From assembly GCF_002252625.1 (NCBI RefSeq), contig NZ_NQKW01000015.1, forward strand, positions 1-64,000: a DNA stretch of 64,000 bases, written 5' to 3'. The DNA comes from Synechococcus sp. 1G10 (GTDB lineage Bacteria; Cyanobacteriota; Cyanobacteriia; PCC-6307; Cyanobiaceae). Positions 39,552 through 48,424 of this stretch are shown here, one piece after another. The translations under genes and the position numbers were made by a program. A model generated the notes under the pieces. That model ran no database searches. It worked only from the letters and a program-made list of their open reading frames with translations, and had not been told where the DNA came from. Within the stretch, counting starts at the first letter, position 1. Every line of letters starts with the position of its first letter.

Positions 39552-40523
39552 TTGGTCCTTGCCGGTTTGCGGCAACAACTCCAGCCATTCCTCGCAAAGT
39601 TGTTTCCACGCCGGGTCTGGATCGCTCTGGAGGATCGAGCGGTCACGGTGCTTACCACCAAGGGTCGCGGCCAGCCGCTGCAGCTGGATCTTCTACGGCG
39701 GGTGTCCCTGCCCGCCGGTGCCTGCTCCGGAGGCGATCCCCAGCAGGTGATGGCCCTGGGCGATCTGATCGGCGATCTGCTGGTTGAGCTCGGTCTGGTG
39801 GGGGCTGAGGTGGTGGCGGCGCTGCCGGCTGCGGCCTGTGCCTGGAGGGTGGTGCAGTGGCCCTTCGACGAATGGCCTGAGGAGCCGGGCGAGGCCCTGC
39901 GCCAGATCGATCCCGCCTTGGCTTTGCCCTATGAGCTGTCCAAGGCCACCATCAGCCTCCTGCCTCTGGAGGCTGATGGTGGTCAGGCCGCTGGCTGTTC
40001 CTCCCTCCTGGTGACTGCGCCCCGCCAGCGGGTGCTGAGCTGGATCGAGGTGTTCGACATCGCCGGCGTGGAGCTGGAACGCCTGGAAGCCGCCCAGGTG
40101 TGTGAACTGAGGGCCTTGGCTCCTCTGTTGGAGGGTGCCGGGCCTGATCGGCTCGACGCGTTGCTGGTGCCGTACGAGCGGGGTGCACGGCTCACCCTGG
40201 TGCGGCATGGTCTGCCCGAGTATGGGCAGGAGTTGAACGGCTCGATGGACGACATTGCCGATCAGCTGGAGCGATACCTGGCCTACTGGCGCAGCCGGGA
40301 TCCCGGCGCGACGGACGTTCGCCTCTGGTTGGCAGGATCCAGCCCGGAGCTACCTCTGCTGGCCGAGAACCTGCGCCGCAGCGGCGACTGGCCGGTGGAG
40401 ATCCTCGATCCGGTGGCCCAGGGCTGGATCGCTCTCCCCCCCGATGACGGCGAAGAGGAGCTGCCCCCCGGCCCGGCTCTGCTCACTCTGCATGGGCTGA
40501 CGTTAGCGGAGCTGGTTCCATGA
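39552..40523 (+). CDS. pilM: PilM-like type IV pilus assembly protein, divergent
   Basis: Position and overlap place this as PilM, the cytoplasmic actin-like protein that binds the PilN N-terminus. Sequence support is weak: the opening ERRVWIALED-like strand (FPRRVWIALEDRAVTVL), a repeat of alternating strands and helices (VGAEVVAALPAAACAWRVVQWP), and an all-soluble composition. The usual ATP-binding phosphate loops are hard to see. TTG 39552 follows AGGA at about 39540. The stop overlaps the next ATG by four bases. 323 residues. Confidence 0.6.
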   Translation: MVLAGLRQQLQPFLAKLFPRRVWIALEDRAVTVLTTKGRGQPLQLDLLRRVSLPAGACSGGDPQQVMALGDLIGDLLVELGLVGAEVVAALPAAACAWRVVQWPFDEWPEEPGEALRQIDPALALPYELSKATISLLPLEADGGQAAGCSSLLVTAPRQRVLSWIEVFDIAGVELERLEAAQVCELRALAPLLEGAGPDRLDALLVPYERGARLTLVRHGLPEYGQELNGSMDDIADQLERYLAYWRSRDPGATDVRLWLAGSSPELPLLAENLRRSGDWPVEILDPVAQGWIALPPDDGEEELPPGPALLTLHGLTLAELVP

Positions 40524-41233
40524 GCCAGATTCTTCCCGGCCTTGACCTGCTGCGTGAACACCGCCTTGAGCTGGGACTCCCCGCGGAGCCGCCCAGGCCG
40601 CCCGATGCCATGCGGCTGGTGCTGATCGGATCGGCCATCGGCGCTGGCCTCGTGCTCTGCGCCCTCGGGGCGACGCTGCTGCTCAAGCTGCAGGCCATGC
40701 TGCTGGAGCAGGAACTTGCCAGGCTGGCGCCGGTGAGGGGCCAGGTGGAGACGCTGGAGGCTGAACTCGCCGCCGACAAGGGGAATCTGGAGCGCAAGAG
40801 CAAAGGAAATGCTGAGCTGGTGACTGGTCTGGTCGCTGTGCGATCAGGCTCAGCTTTGATGACGGACCTGGCAGGCCGCACCCCGGCTGAGTTGCAGCTC
40901 ACTTCGGTTCAAGTGGGCAAGGAAGATCTGCAGCTCAAGGGCCGCACCAGCGACCCCGGGGCCTTTGAGCGGATCAACGCCCTGGTGCTGCGACTGAAGG
41001 GTTCGCCACTGATCAACCCTGCCAGCGTGAATCTCAATCGCGCGATCCGCAACGACAAAGACCCCAACAAGAGCAGGAGGGCCCCCGAGAGTGGCTTCGT
41101 GGAGTTTGAAGTCAGTGCGGCTTTCAGCCCTTCACCGTCCGGATCGGTCCAGTTGACCCAGCTGCAGGAGCTGGGCGCTGGGGGCATGGCACGCCGCCTG
41201 GAGCTTCTGCAGAAGGAAGGCTTGCTGCAATGA
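40520..41233 (+). CDS. pilN: PilN-like type IV pilus assembly protein
   Basis: The protein has a short cytoplasmic N-terminus (INLL-like motif replaced by ILPGLDLLREHR), one membrane helix (about residues 33-57: MRLVLIGSAIGAGLVLCALGATLLL) and a coiled coil (LEQELARLAPVRGQVETLEAEL). A ferredoxin-like periplasmic domain follows (LTSVQVGKEDLQLKGRTSDPGAFERINALVLRL). This is the PilN plan. Overlaps of four bases on both sides indicate a polycistron with pilM and pilO. Confidence 0.75.
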   Translation: MSQILPGLDLLREHRLELGLPAEPPRPPDAMRLVLIGSAIGAGLVLCALGATLLLKLQAMLLEQELARLAPVRGQVETLEAELAADKGNLERKSKGNAELVTGLVAVRSGSALMTDLAGRTPAELQLTSVQVGKEDLQLKGRTSDPGAFERINALVLRLKGSPLINPASVNLNRAIRNDKDPNKSRRAPESGFVEFEVSAAFSPSPSGSVQLTQLQELGAGGMARRLELLQKEGLLQ

Positions 41234-42060
41234 CCAATCTTCAGCAGGGCGCACCGCCCCGGTCCCTGCTTCTGCGCAATGGTGTGTTGATCGGCTTGCC
41301 CGTTGCGGCTGGGGCGGTGGTGACAGGCCTGGTGGCCCTCGGGGGAGTGTTTCAGCCCTGGGATCAGCTGCGCCGCAATCAGCTCCAGCTTGATGAGCTT
41401 CGGGGCATGAATGAGCGGCTGCCGCTGCTGCGGGCCCAGCGGGTGCGCCAGCTTGACCAGGTCAAGACCGTGGATGGTCAGCGCTCCAGCCTGCTGAAGC
41501 TGATCGCGGGCAGCGGCCAGATCAGCACCTTTCTGGCCCAGCTCAACCGGGAAGCCGCAGCCACTGGGGTTCAGCTCGATGTGTTTGAGCCCGTGGAGGC
41601 CAAGCCTGCTGCCGCTCCGGCGCCTGCTGGCGGAAATGAGAAGGAGGCCGCCGCCCCGCCTGATCCGCTCGAAGCCGATGGCCTGCGCCGCACGACCCTG
41701 CTGCTGAGCGCCCGTGGCCGCTATCCGAACCTGCTCTTGTTCCTGCGCCGGCTGGAGCGTTTCAGCCTGTTGGTGGCCCAGAGCGATCTCAACCTTGATC
41801 TGGAAGCCATCCGTGCCCAGGCCCAGCCGGTCGCCAACAGGCCCGCAGCCCAGGCGCCGCCCATTCCCCAGGTTGTGCTGAAGCTGAACCTGGCCCTCTA
41901 CAGCGAAGGCCTAGGCGTCAAGCCATCCGGCAAACCAGCCAACACCGCCGTCGCCCCAGCTCCTGCTGATACGCCCCCAGAGGCCAGCCCCGCTGAACCG
42001 GTCTCACCGCCGGCTCCCCAGCCCAAGCCCACAGCGCCGCCCCCGGCTCCACCCCTATGA
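41230..42060 (+). CDS. pilO: PilO-like type IV pilus assembly protein
   Basis: One membrane helix (about residues 14-38: NGVLIGLPVAAGAVVTGLVALGGVF), a coiled coil (QLRRNQLQLDELRGMNERLPLLRAQRVRQL) and a beta/alpha periplasmic domain (TTLLLSARGRYPNLLLFLRRLERFSLLV) follow the PilO plan, the partner of PilN in the alignment complex. An unusual Pro/Ala-rich tail of about 55 residues (ending PPPAPPL) takes the place where a separate PilP lipoprotein would be expected to link to PilQ. The operon has no pilP. Confidence 0.75.
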   Translation: MTNLQQGAPPRSLLLRNGVLIGLPVAAGAVVTGLVALGGVFQPWDQLRRNQLQLDELRGMNERLPLLRAQRVRQLDQVKTVDGQRSSLLKLIAGSGQISTFLAQLNREAAATGVQLDVFEPVEAKPAAAPAPAGGNEKEAAAPPDPLEADGLRRTTLLLSARGRYPNLLLFLRRLERFSLLVAQSDLNLDLEAIRAQAQPVANRPAAQAPPIPQVVLKLNLALYSEGLGVKPSGKPANTAVAPAPADTPPEASPAEPVSPPAPQPKPTAPPPAPPL

Positions 42061-42127
42061 GAGGGCAGGGGCCACAGTTGCATTTGATCAACTGGTTTTT
42101 ACAGAGCACTCCCTATACCATTCCGGC

Positions 42128-44341
42128 GTGATAAACGTGTTGATGGGCCCAGCTGGTATTGGATTCCGCGCCGGAATGTGGCTGGCCACCAGCAGCACCT
42201 TGCTGGCGACCTTGCCCCTGACGCTTTCCCCCACTCCAGCCCTGGCCCAGGCGGCCATTCGCTCCGACGGCCTGCAGCTGAAGCTGCGACGACTGCCAGA
42301 TTCCCTGGAGCTGGTGATCCAGAACGCGGGCACCGGCAACGATCTGCGTCAGCAGTTGCAGGGCCGGGTGTGGCTGGGTGAGCTGCGCACCGACCGGATC
42401 CGTGGTCTCCAAGCTGGCCCCCAGTCGTTGTCGATGACCGACGCAGGCGTGGACTCGATCACCTTCGATGGCACCGGCACGGAGTTCCAGCTGAAGGTGA
42501 CGCCGATGCCCGGGCGCAACCTGGGCACGCCGGTGGTGAGCAGTGATGGCCGAGATCTGACGGTGCGCTTCGATGCACCCCAACTGCCGATGAGTCAGTC
42601 GGCCGGTATTGACCTGAGGGCACCGGGGCGGGTTCCCACCTCCTCCTTTGTGCCGCCACTGCGGCCCCGGGCGGTGGCGCCCCCATCCGGCGATATCGCC
42701 GTGGGCACGATGACGATCCGCAACCGCGGCTACCTCAGCCTCTACGGCCCGCCGGTGACGCTCACCACCCGCAGCGCCAACCCCCGCGATGTGCTGATGG
42801 TGCTGTCCCAGATGGGTGGGTACGGCTTTTCTTTCTCCGATGCTTCAATGGCGGCGGGGGGAATGGGGCCACAAGGGTCAACGAGACAGCCCTCCTCTCC
42901 GGTGACGGTCGCGTTCCAGAACGAACTCTTTGAGCGGGCCTTCAACTTTGTACTGCTCTCCTCCGGGCTGCAGGCCCGCAAGGAGGGGAACACCATCTTG
43001 GTGGGTTCCGATGTGCTGGGCAAGACCATCGGTCCCCAGATGTCCAAGGTGTACCGCCTGAACCAGGTTTCCGCCAACTCTGCAGCTGACTATCTCGCCA
43101 ACCTCGGGGCCCAGGTCACCAAGACCAACACGATCACTACAGCAGTGTCCCAGGGTGTGCCCCTGGGGGCTCAGCCCGCCGGCAGCGGTCTCACCGCCAC
43201 ATCACAGAGTACCACATCCACCCAGCAGACCGTAGAGGCCTTTGGAGCCTCGAGCGGTCCCCTGGTGGGGCTTCGCGCCACCACTGATCCACGGCTGGGC
43301 ACGATCACGATCGTGGGAGAGCCATCGTTAGTGGCAATTGGAGAGCAGTATCTCAAGCAGCTGGATCTGCGCCAGCGCCAGGTGGCCTTGTCAGTGAAGA
43401 TCCTGGATTTGACCCTCACGAACGACACGAAGATCGACAACAGCTTTGCTTTCCGTTACGGCAATAACTTCATTGTTAACAATGGGGGCCAGTTGCTGGG
43501 CGCGTTCGGCAGTCTGCTGCCACCAGCGGCAGGTGCGTTTAACCGCAGTAGTGTTCTCGATAACGTTCTCGGCTCGCCGACACCAAATTCCAACCCGGGA
43601 ATGCAGTATCCTAAGGATACTTTTTTTGACTTCCTGAGCGCGCAGATCCAGTCTGAAAACGCCAAAGTCCTAGCCAGCCCCACTCTCATCCTGAGTGAAA
43701 ATCCAGAAACCATCGTCGGTGGTGCCGATGTGGGCGGCGTAGGCTTGTCCTCTGGCGGCGAGGGGGGTGGGTCCAGCGACACCTCCGGTCTGAGTCAAGC
43801 CACGATCGGTCGAACACGGGCAAATGAGTCGTTTGTGACAGTAGGCCGGCAAGTTGTTACTTCCTACGATGTCACTCAGAACGAGAATGCTGGCACCACG
43901 TGTGAACCTTCATTCAGTACGGCTGGCCTCACCTTCGGGGCCCGAGTTTCCAAGATCGATGACAATGGCTTCGTGACTTTCACCCTCTCGCCGGCAATCT
44001 CCGGTGTGGTTGATCGTCAGCCAGTGCCGGGCTGCGGAGATATCGACATCCTGCGTCTGAGGCGCCTTGACACTGGTAGCGTGCGTGTGCGCGACGGCCA
44101 AACCCTTATTCTCACCGGGGTGATCTCGGATGAAGATTTCCAGGTCGTGTCGAAATGGCCAATTTTGGGAGATTTGCCTCTATTAGGTCAGTTCTTCCGC
44201 AAGACCAGTGGTTCCCGCAATAAGAATGAGTTGGTGATCCTCGTCACTCCTCGCATCATCGACGATGAGCAAGGCGGCAGCTTTGGTTACGGATATAATC
44301 CTTCCAGCAGGGATGCTCGCCGCTTAATGTATAGCCCCTGA
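42128..44341 (+). CDS. pilQ: Type IV pilus secretin PilQ
   Basis: PilQ forms the outer membrane pore for pili. GTG 42128 opens a signal region (AGMWLATSSTLLATLPLTLSPTPALAQA). An N-terminal AMIN-like domain (SDGLQLKLRRLPDSLELVIQ) is followed by N0/N1 modules (VFRLNQV-like SKVYRLNQVSANSAADYLANLG). The secretin domain has KVLASPTLILSENPETIVGG, and the C-terminal signature VSKWPILGDLPLLGQFFRKTSGSRNKNELVILVTPRII is split over two segments. 737 residues. Central parts are more A+T-rich than neighbours. It is preceded by 67 bp without a gene and ends three bases from the convergent pentapeptide gene. Confidence 0.9.
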   Translation: MINVLMGPAGIGFRAGMWLATSSTLLATLPLTLSPTPALAQAAIRSDGLQLKLRRLPDSLELVIQNAGTGNDLRQQLQGRVWLGELRTDRIRGLQAGPQSLSMTDAGVDSITFDGTGTEFQLKVTPMPGRNLGTPVVSSDGRDLTVRFDAPQLPMSQSAGIDLRAPGRVPTSSFVPPLRPRAVAPPSGDIAVGTMTIRNRGYLSLYGPPVTLTTRSANPRDVLMVLSQMGGYGFSFSDASMAAGGMGPQGSTRQPSSPVTVAFQNELFERAFNFVLLSSGLQARKEGNTILVGSDVLGKTIGPQMSKVYRLNQVSANSAADYLANLGAQVTKTNTITTAVSQGVPLGAQPAGSGLTATSQSTTSTQQTVEAFGASSGPLVGLRATTDPRLGTITIVGEPSLVAIGEQYLKQLDLRQRQVALSVKILDLTLTNDTKIDNSFAFRYGNNFIVNNGGQLLGAFGSLLPPAAGAFNRSSVLDNVLGSPTPNSNPGMQYPKDTFFDFLSAQIQSENAKVLASPTLILSENPETIVGGADVGGVGLSSGGEGGGSSDTSGLSQATIGRTRANESFVTVGRQVVTSYDVTQNENAGTTCEPSFSTAGLTFGARVSKIDDNGFVTFTLSPAISGVVDRQPVPGCGDIDILRLRRLDTGSVRVRDGQTLILTGVISDEDFQVVSKWPILGDLPLLGQFFRKTSGSRNKNELVILVTPRIIDDEQGGSFGYGYNPSSRDARRLMYSP

Positions 44342-44344
44342 AGC

Positions 44345-45166
44345 TCAGAAAGCCAATGGGGCGAAGTATTTGATGGCCAGTGGGGCCAGGAGTTGAAAGA
44401 TTCCTGCTGAGGCCTGCATCAACTGACCGCCCCAGCCATTGCCAGCTGTTTTGGAGTCGGGATCCTTCTTCAGATCTTCGGCGCCTTTGAGAATCTGCTT
44501 TGCTACCGGCAAGTTGCCCTGCTGCTCATAAAGACTGGCGGCATAGGTGAAATCAGCGGCCGCGAGATCGCGCTTGTCCTGCTCGGCCCGGCTGATGCCC
44601 CGAGCCAGCCAGCTCAGAGCGGCGTCAGGCTGTTTCTGGATGGCCTGGTTGAAATAGGTTTCGGCCTCTCTGGCTCGTCCCTGAAGAGCAGCCTCGACGC
44701 CGGAATTGTGCAGATCGGCGTAGTTGCTGGCATTTGGATTCACCCCCACCGCCTGTTTCCAGTGGCTGCGAGCCAGGGCATTCCCATCCAGCAGTGCCCC
44801 ACTGAGGTCGGCCTCGCGCAGATCGGTGCCCTCCAGCTGGGCGCCCCGCAGGTCCGCGCCGCGCAGAGAGGCCCCCAGCAGCGAGGTGAAGGTGAGATTG
44901 GCGCCCTGGAGATTGGCTCCATCCAGCTGGGCGCGGCTGAGGTTGGCCCGCTGTAACTGGGCCTTGCTCAGGTCGGCGTCGCGCAGGTCGGCATGGACCA
45001 GATCCGCATCCTGGAGTCGGCAGCTGGCGCAGGCCCGTTTCTCGAGCAGTCGCATCACTTCACTGGTCTCGGCAGCCTGGGCCGCTCCTGAGAGCAACTG
45101 GGTGGAAGTGACGAGCAGCAGTGCTCCCCTCAGCAGGAAGCCATGGGTTCGCGGCGGGGGCGCCAT
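44345..45166 (-). CDS. Exported pentapeptide-repeat protein with TPR-like C-terminal part
   Basis: A signal peptide (LLRGALLLVTSTQLLSGAAQAA) precedes a Cys pair (KRACASCRL) and about 17 pentapeptide repeats of A(D/N)Lxx type (LQDADLVHADLRDADLSKAQ and on to about residue 130), which fold as a right-handed quadrilateral beta-helix. Residues 145-230 have TPR-like helices (AREAETYFNQAIQKQPDAALSWLARGISRAEQDKRDLAAADFTYA). A short hydrophobic C-terminus follows. Similar exported pentapeptide proteins with an RLLxxxxCxxCxL opening are frequent in cyanobacteria and remain uncharacterised. Confidence 0.8.
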   Translation of the reverse strand: MAPPPRTHGFLLRGALLLVTSTQLLSGAAQAAETSEVMRLLEKRACASCRLQDADLVHADLRDADLSKAQLQRANLSRAQLDGANLQGANLTFTSLLGASLRGADLRGAQLEGTDLREADLSGALLDGNALARSHWKQAVGVNPNASNYADLHNSGVEAALQGRAREAETYFNQAIQKQPDAALSWLARGISRAEQDKRDLAAADFTYAASLYEQQGNLPVAKQILKGAEDLKKDPDSKTAGNGWGGQLMQASAGIFQLLAPLAIKYFAPLAF

Positions 45167-45334
45167 GCCAGATGAGGGGTGAAGGGGGATTGCTTTGAGC
45201 CGGTGGCCACTGGGGAAGTCGCCACGTCACGTTGCTTAACGCTTAGGCGAGAGCAGATTGTGATTCCTTTGCAGGCTGCCGGCAAGATCACCAGGGGCAC
45301 CATGTGTGCGAACAGCTGGTTCAGGCTGTAGAGC

Positions 45335-46507
45335 ATGGATGTTCACTATGGGGAGCCTGCTGGAGCTGACACGGACGCTCGGTCGCTGAAGCCCGCAGAG
45401 CTGAAGCCAGCGGCGCCCGATCGCCATGGCGGCAACCTGGAGGCCGTGGCCCGGCGTTTGGGCTGCCGCCCGGCCGATCTGCTCGATGCCAGCGCCTCCC
45501 TGGTCCCTTTCGGGCCGCCGGCTTCGGTGCGGCGGGTGCTGGCGGCGGCGGTGCGCACGCCAGCAGGCCGGCCTTCGCCCCTGCGGGATTACCCCGACCG
45601 CGACCAGCTGCGCTTGCGCCAGGCCATCGCCACCCATCACCAGCTCGATCCGGCCGCTGTGCTGCCAGGCAACGGGGCCGCCGAGCTGTTCACCTGGCTG
45701 GCCCGCGATGCGGCCGCAGCGGGCGCCAGCCTGCTGCCAGTCCCGGGCTTTGCCGACTATCCCCGGGCCCTGGCCTGCTGGGGCGGTGCCTGGAGCGCCT
45801 GGCCCCTGGAGCTGCCGCTGCCGGGAGCGCTGACCTGGCCCCAGCCACTGCCGCCAGCTCCGGCCGGTGCGCACCAGGCCGTGTGGATCACCAATCCCCA
45901 CAACCCCACAGGCCAGCTCTGGAGCCGAAGCTCTCTCGAGCCGCTGCTGGAGCGCTTTGAGCTGGTGATCGTGGATGAGGCGTTTCTGCCCCTGGTGCCG
46001 GGCGGGGAGGAGCAGTCGCTGGTGTCGCTGCTCAAGGACCACCCCAATCTGGTGGTGATCCGCAGCCTCACCAAGCTGCTGGCGATCGCTGGCCTGCGTC
46101 TGGGCTACGCCCTGGCCGATCCGGCCCGGCTGCGGCGCTGGGCCGGCTGGCGCGACCCCTGGCCGGTGAATGGTCTGGCCGCCGCCGTGGGGGAGGCGGT
46201 GGTGGGCGATCGGCGCTGGCAGCAGCGGGTGCAGCGCTGGGTGGCTGCGGAGGGTCCCTGGTTGGAGCAGGGCCTGCAGCAGCTGCCAGGTCTCACGCCA
46301 CTGCCTTCGGCCGCCAACTTCCTGCTGGTGCGTTCGGAGAGTTCCCTGGTGCCTTTGCGCGAGCGGTTGGAGCGGCACCATCGCGTGCTGTTGCGCGACT
46401 GCCGCTCCTTTGCTGGCCTGGGCGAGCGCTGGTTGCGGATTGCCTTGCAAAACCGCCGCAACAACCGACGGCTGCTGCGGGCCCTGCGGCAGGAGATCAG
46501 GCGCTGA
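45335..46507 (+). CDS. cobD: CobD-like threonine-phosphate decarboxylase / class I aminotransferase
   Basis: This is a PLP-dependent fold-type I enzyme. The opening HGGNLEAVARRLGCRPADLLDASASLVPFGPP is typical of the CobD branch, which makes (R)-1-amino-2-propanol phosphate for cobalamin. Other landmarks are LPGNGAAELFTWLA, VWITNPHNPTGQ, VDEAFLPLVPGGE, and the PLP lysine in RSLTKLLAIAGLRLGYAL. HisC-type histidinol-phosphate aminotransferase is the main alternative within the same family. The start may lie slightly downstream of ATG 45335, since residues 1-30 are not conserved. Its stop lies nine bases from the convergent murG stop. Confidence 0.8.
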   Translation: MDVHYGEPAGADTDARSLKPAELKPAAPDRHGGNLEAVARRLGCRPADLLDASASLVPFGPPASVRRVLAAAVRTPAGRPSPLRDYPDRDQLRLRQAIATHHQLDPAAVLPGNGAAELFTWLARDAAAAGASLLPVPGFADYPRALACWGGAWSAWPLELPLPGALTWPQPLPPAPAGAHQAVWITNPHNPTGQLWSRSSLEPLLERFELVIVDEAFLPLVPGGEEQSLVSLLKDHPNLVVIRSLTKLLAIAGLRLGYALADPARLRRWAGWRDPWPVNGLAAAVGEAVVGDRRWQQRVQRWVAAEGPWLEQGLQQLPGLTPLPSAANFLLVRSESSLVPLRERLERHHRVLLRDCRSFAGLGERWLRIALQNRRNNRRLLRALRQEIRR

Positions 46508-46516
46508 CCAGCTCGA

Positions 46517-47596
46517 TCAGCTGCTAACCAGCTCAATCAGCAGCTCTGCCAGCCGCTGATCGGCGTCGCGCACCGCCAGCCGCTCCATGCCCGCCCTCAG
46601 GGTGTGGAGCGGATCGAGGCCAGCGCTTGCCCCGCGCAGCCGTGGCCCCAGCAGCCGCCACACCGCCTGCTCCAGGGCCGGATGCTCAGAGGTGTGCTGC
46701 CACACGATCACGGCGGCTCCGGCAGCCGCGGCGGCTTCGGCGTTGGCGTCCTGGTGATGGTCGGCCGCCTGGGGGAACGGCACCAGAATCGTGGGGGTGC
46801 CGCAGACGGCCAGTTCGCTGAGGCTGCCGGCCCCCGCGCGGCTGATGGCCAGCTGGGCGTGCTGCAACAGGCCGGGGAGTTCGTCGCTGAAGGGCCGCTC
46901 GATGTAAGCGGGGATCCGCAGGCTGCCGGTGTCCGGATCGCTGCTGCCCGTGAGGTGCACCACGCGGCAGCCGGCGGCCACCAGCCTCGGCACCAGGGGG
47001 CGCACCATGTGGTTGAGCCCGAGGGCACCCTGGCTGCCGCCCATCACCAGCACCAGGGGGCCTTCTCCCTCGGGCACCCAGCTGGGCAGGGGGGCTGGCC
47101 GCAGGAAGTCGGCGCGCACCGGTGTGCCGGTGACCAGGGGCCGGCACTTGGGCAGGCGCTCCGCCGCTGCCCGCAGCCCCACCGCAACCCGGCTGCAGTG
47201 CCGACCGAGCAGGCGGGTGACCCGTCCGGGGATGGCGTTGGATTCATGCAGGACCACCGGCACCCCGCACCAGCGGGCCGCCAGGATCGCCGGCGCGGCG
47301 ATGTAGCCCCCGGTGCTGAACACCAGGCCGATGCCCTCCCGCCGGATCAGCCGGCGAACCGCCACGCTGGCGGCGATCAGGCGCAGCAGTTGCCACAGCT
47401 TGCGCAGGCCCCGGCCCTGCAACCCCCCCGCCCGGATCGTGTGCAGGGGATAGCGACTGGGAACGAGCTCCCGCTCGAGGCGGTTGGGAACCCCCAGCCA
47501 TTGCACCTGCCAGCCGTCGGGCAGGGCTTCCGCCACCGCCAGGGCCGGGAACAGGTGCCCGCCGGTGCCGCTGGCCGCGATCAGAAGCCTGGACAT
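46517..47596 (-). CDS. murG: UDP-GlcNAc:undecaprenyl-PP-MurNAc-pentapeptide GlcNAc transferase
   Basis: MurG makes lipid II on the inner face of the plasma membrane. Typical motifs are the first G loop [17 protein letters not shown] at residues 9-25, the second and third G loops [32 protein letters not shown], and the donor site [24 protein letters not shown] followed by [14 protein letters not shown]. 359 residues, ATG 47596. Confidence 0.96.
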   Translation of the reverse strand: MSRLLIAASGTGGHLFPALAVAEALPDGWQVQWLGVPNRLERELVPSRYPLHTIRAGGLQGRGLRKLWQLLRLIAASVAVRRLIRREGIGLVFSTGGYIAAPAILAARWCGVPVVLHESNAIPGRVTRLLGRHCSRVAVGLRAAAERLPKCRPLVTGTPVRADFLRPAPLPSWVPEGEGPLVLVMGGSQGALGLNHMVRPLVPRLVAAGCRVVHLTGSSDPDTGSLRIPAYIERPFSDELPGLLQHAQLAISRAGAGSLSELAVCGTPTILVPFPQAADHHQDANAEAAAAAGAAVIVWQHTSEHPALEQAVWRLLGPRLRGASAGLDPLHTLRAGMERLAVRDADQRLAELLIELVSS

Positions 47597-47668
47597 GGAC
47601 CTTCGCTGACGGGCACGGCGCTTGACCTGGGCGGGCCTAACTTAAAAGGGCCGCCATGGCCTCCCCTG

Positions 47669-48424
47669 ATGCCGCAGTCGCCCCTCCGCCCATTTCTTCT
47701 GGCATTGCTGGCGGCCACGGTGGTTGTCAGCCTGCCGGCTGCCAAGGCCGCCCCACCGTCCCCGGCCCTGCTCCAGAGCCTGGAGGGCGCCCTCAACAGC
47801 GGCAACTCCTCCAACCTGACCGCCATGGTGGAAGCGGGCCCCGGCCTGGATCCCGCTCGCCTGGAGGCCCGCTACAAGCTTCTGCGTGAGCGCTTCCCCG
47901 ATGCCCGCTGGACGGTGAGCAGCGGCGCTCCCCTGCGCGACGGTCGCCCCACCGTGGCCATCGCGGTGACCGGCAGCCGCTCGGAGGGCCCCTTCCGCTA
48001 CAGCCTGCAGGCCGAGCAGGTGCTGGCCCTCAGCGCCAACGGCACACGGCTGAACGGCCAGGAATTGATTCGCGAAAGCACCACCCTGCGCAGCGGCGAA
48101 GCCAGCCTGCCGGTGAGTGTGCTGATTCCGGACGCGGTCCTCACGGGCCAGCGCTACGATGTGGACGTGGTCTTCGATGAACCGCTCGATGGGGCGGTGG
48201 CAGCCGGTGGCATCGCCGCCATCACGCCTGAGCAGATCAGCGCCCTGGAAACCCCCGATCTGGAGCTGGCGGCCCTCGGCGGTGGCGGCCTGTTCAAATC
48301 GGTGCAGGCACCCCTCAAGCCCGGCAGCCAGACCTGGGCCGTGCTGCTGGTCCACCCCAAGGGCATCATCAGCACCACCAAGCGGGTGCGGGTGGTGGCC
48401 GACAAGGCCGCGCTCACTCCCTGA
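47669..48424 (+). CDS. Exported hypothetical protein
   Basis: ATG 47669 begins a signal peptide (RPFLLALLAATVVVSLPAAKAA). The mature part has an N-terminal helical segment (PALLQSLEGALNSGNSSNLTAMVE), then a beta-rich domain with a repeated strand pattern (RWTVSSGAPLRDGRPTVAIAVTGSRSEGPFRYSLQAEQVLAL) and a C-terminal immunoglobulin-like part (SVLIPDAVLTGQRYDVDVVFDEPL). No catalytic residues are apparent. It is likely periplasmic. It diverges from murG and overlaps the convergent dehydrogenase gene by 11 bp. Confidence 0.7.
   Translation: MPQSPLRPFLLALLAATVVVSLPAAKAAPPSPALLQSLEGALNSGNSSNLTAMVEAGPGLDPARLEARYKLLRERFPDARWTVSSGAPLRDGRPTVAIAVTGSRSEGPFRYSLQAEQVLALSANGTRLNGQELIRESTTLRSGEASLPVSVLIPDAVLTGQRYDVDVVFDEPLDGAVAAGGIAAITPEQISALETPDLELAALGGGGLFKSVQAPLKPGSQTWAVLLVHPKGIISTTKRVRVVADKAALTP

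Noticed and set aside
46604-47668. Upstream extension of the exported protein frame
   Set aside because: It is antisense to murG. The signal peptide begins at 47669.
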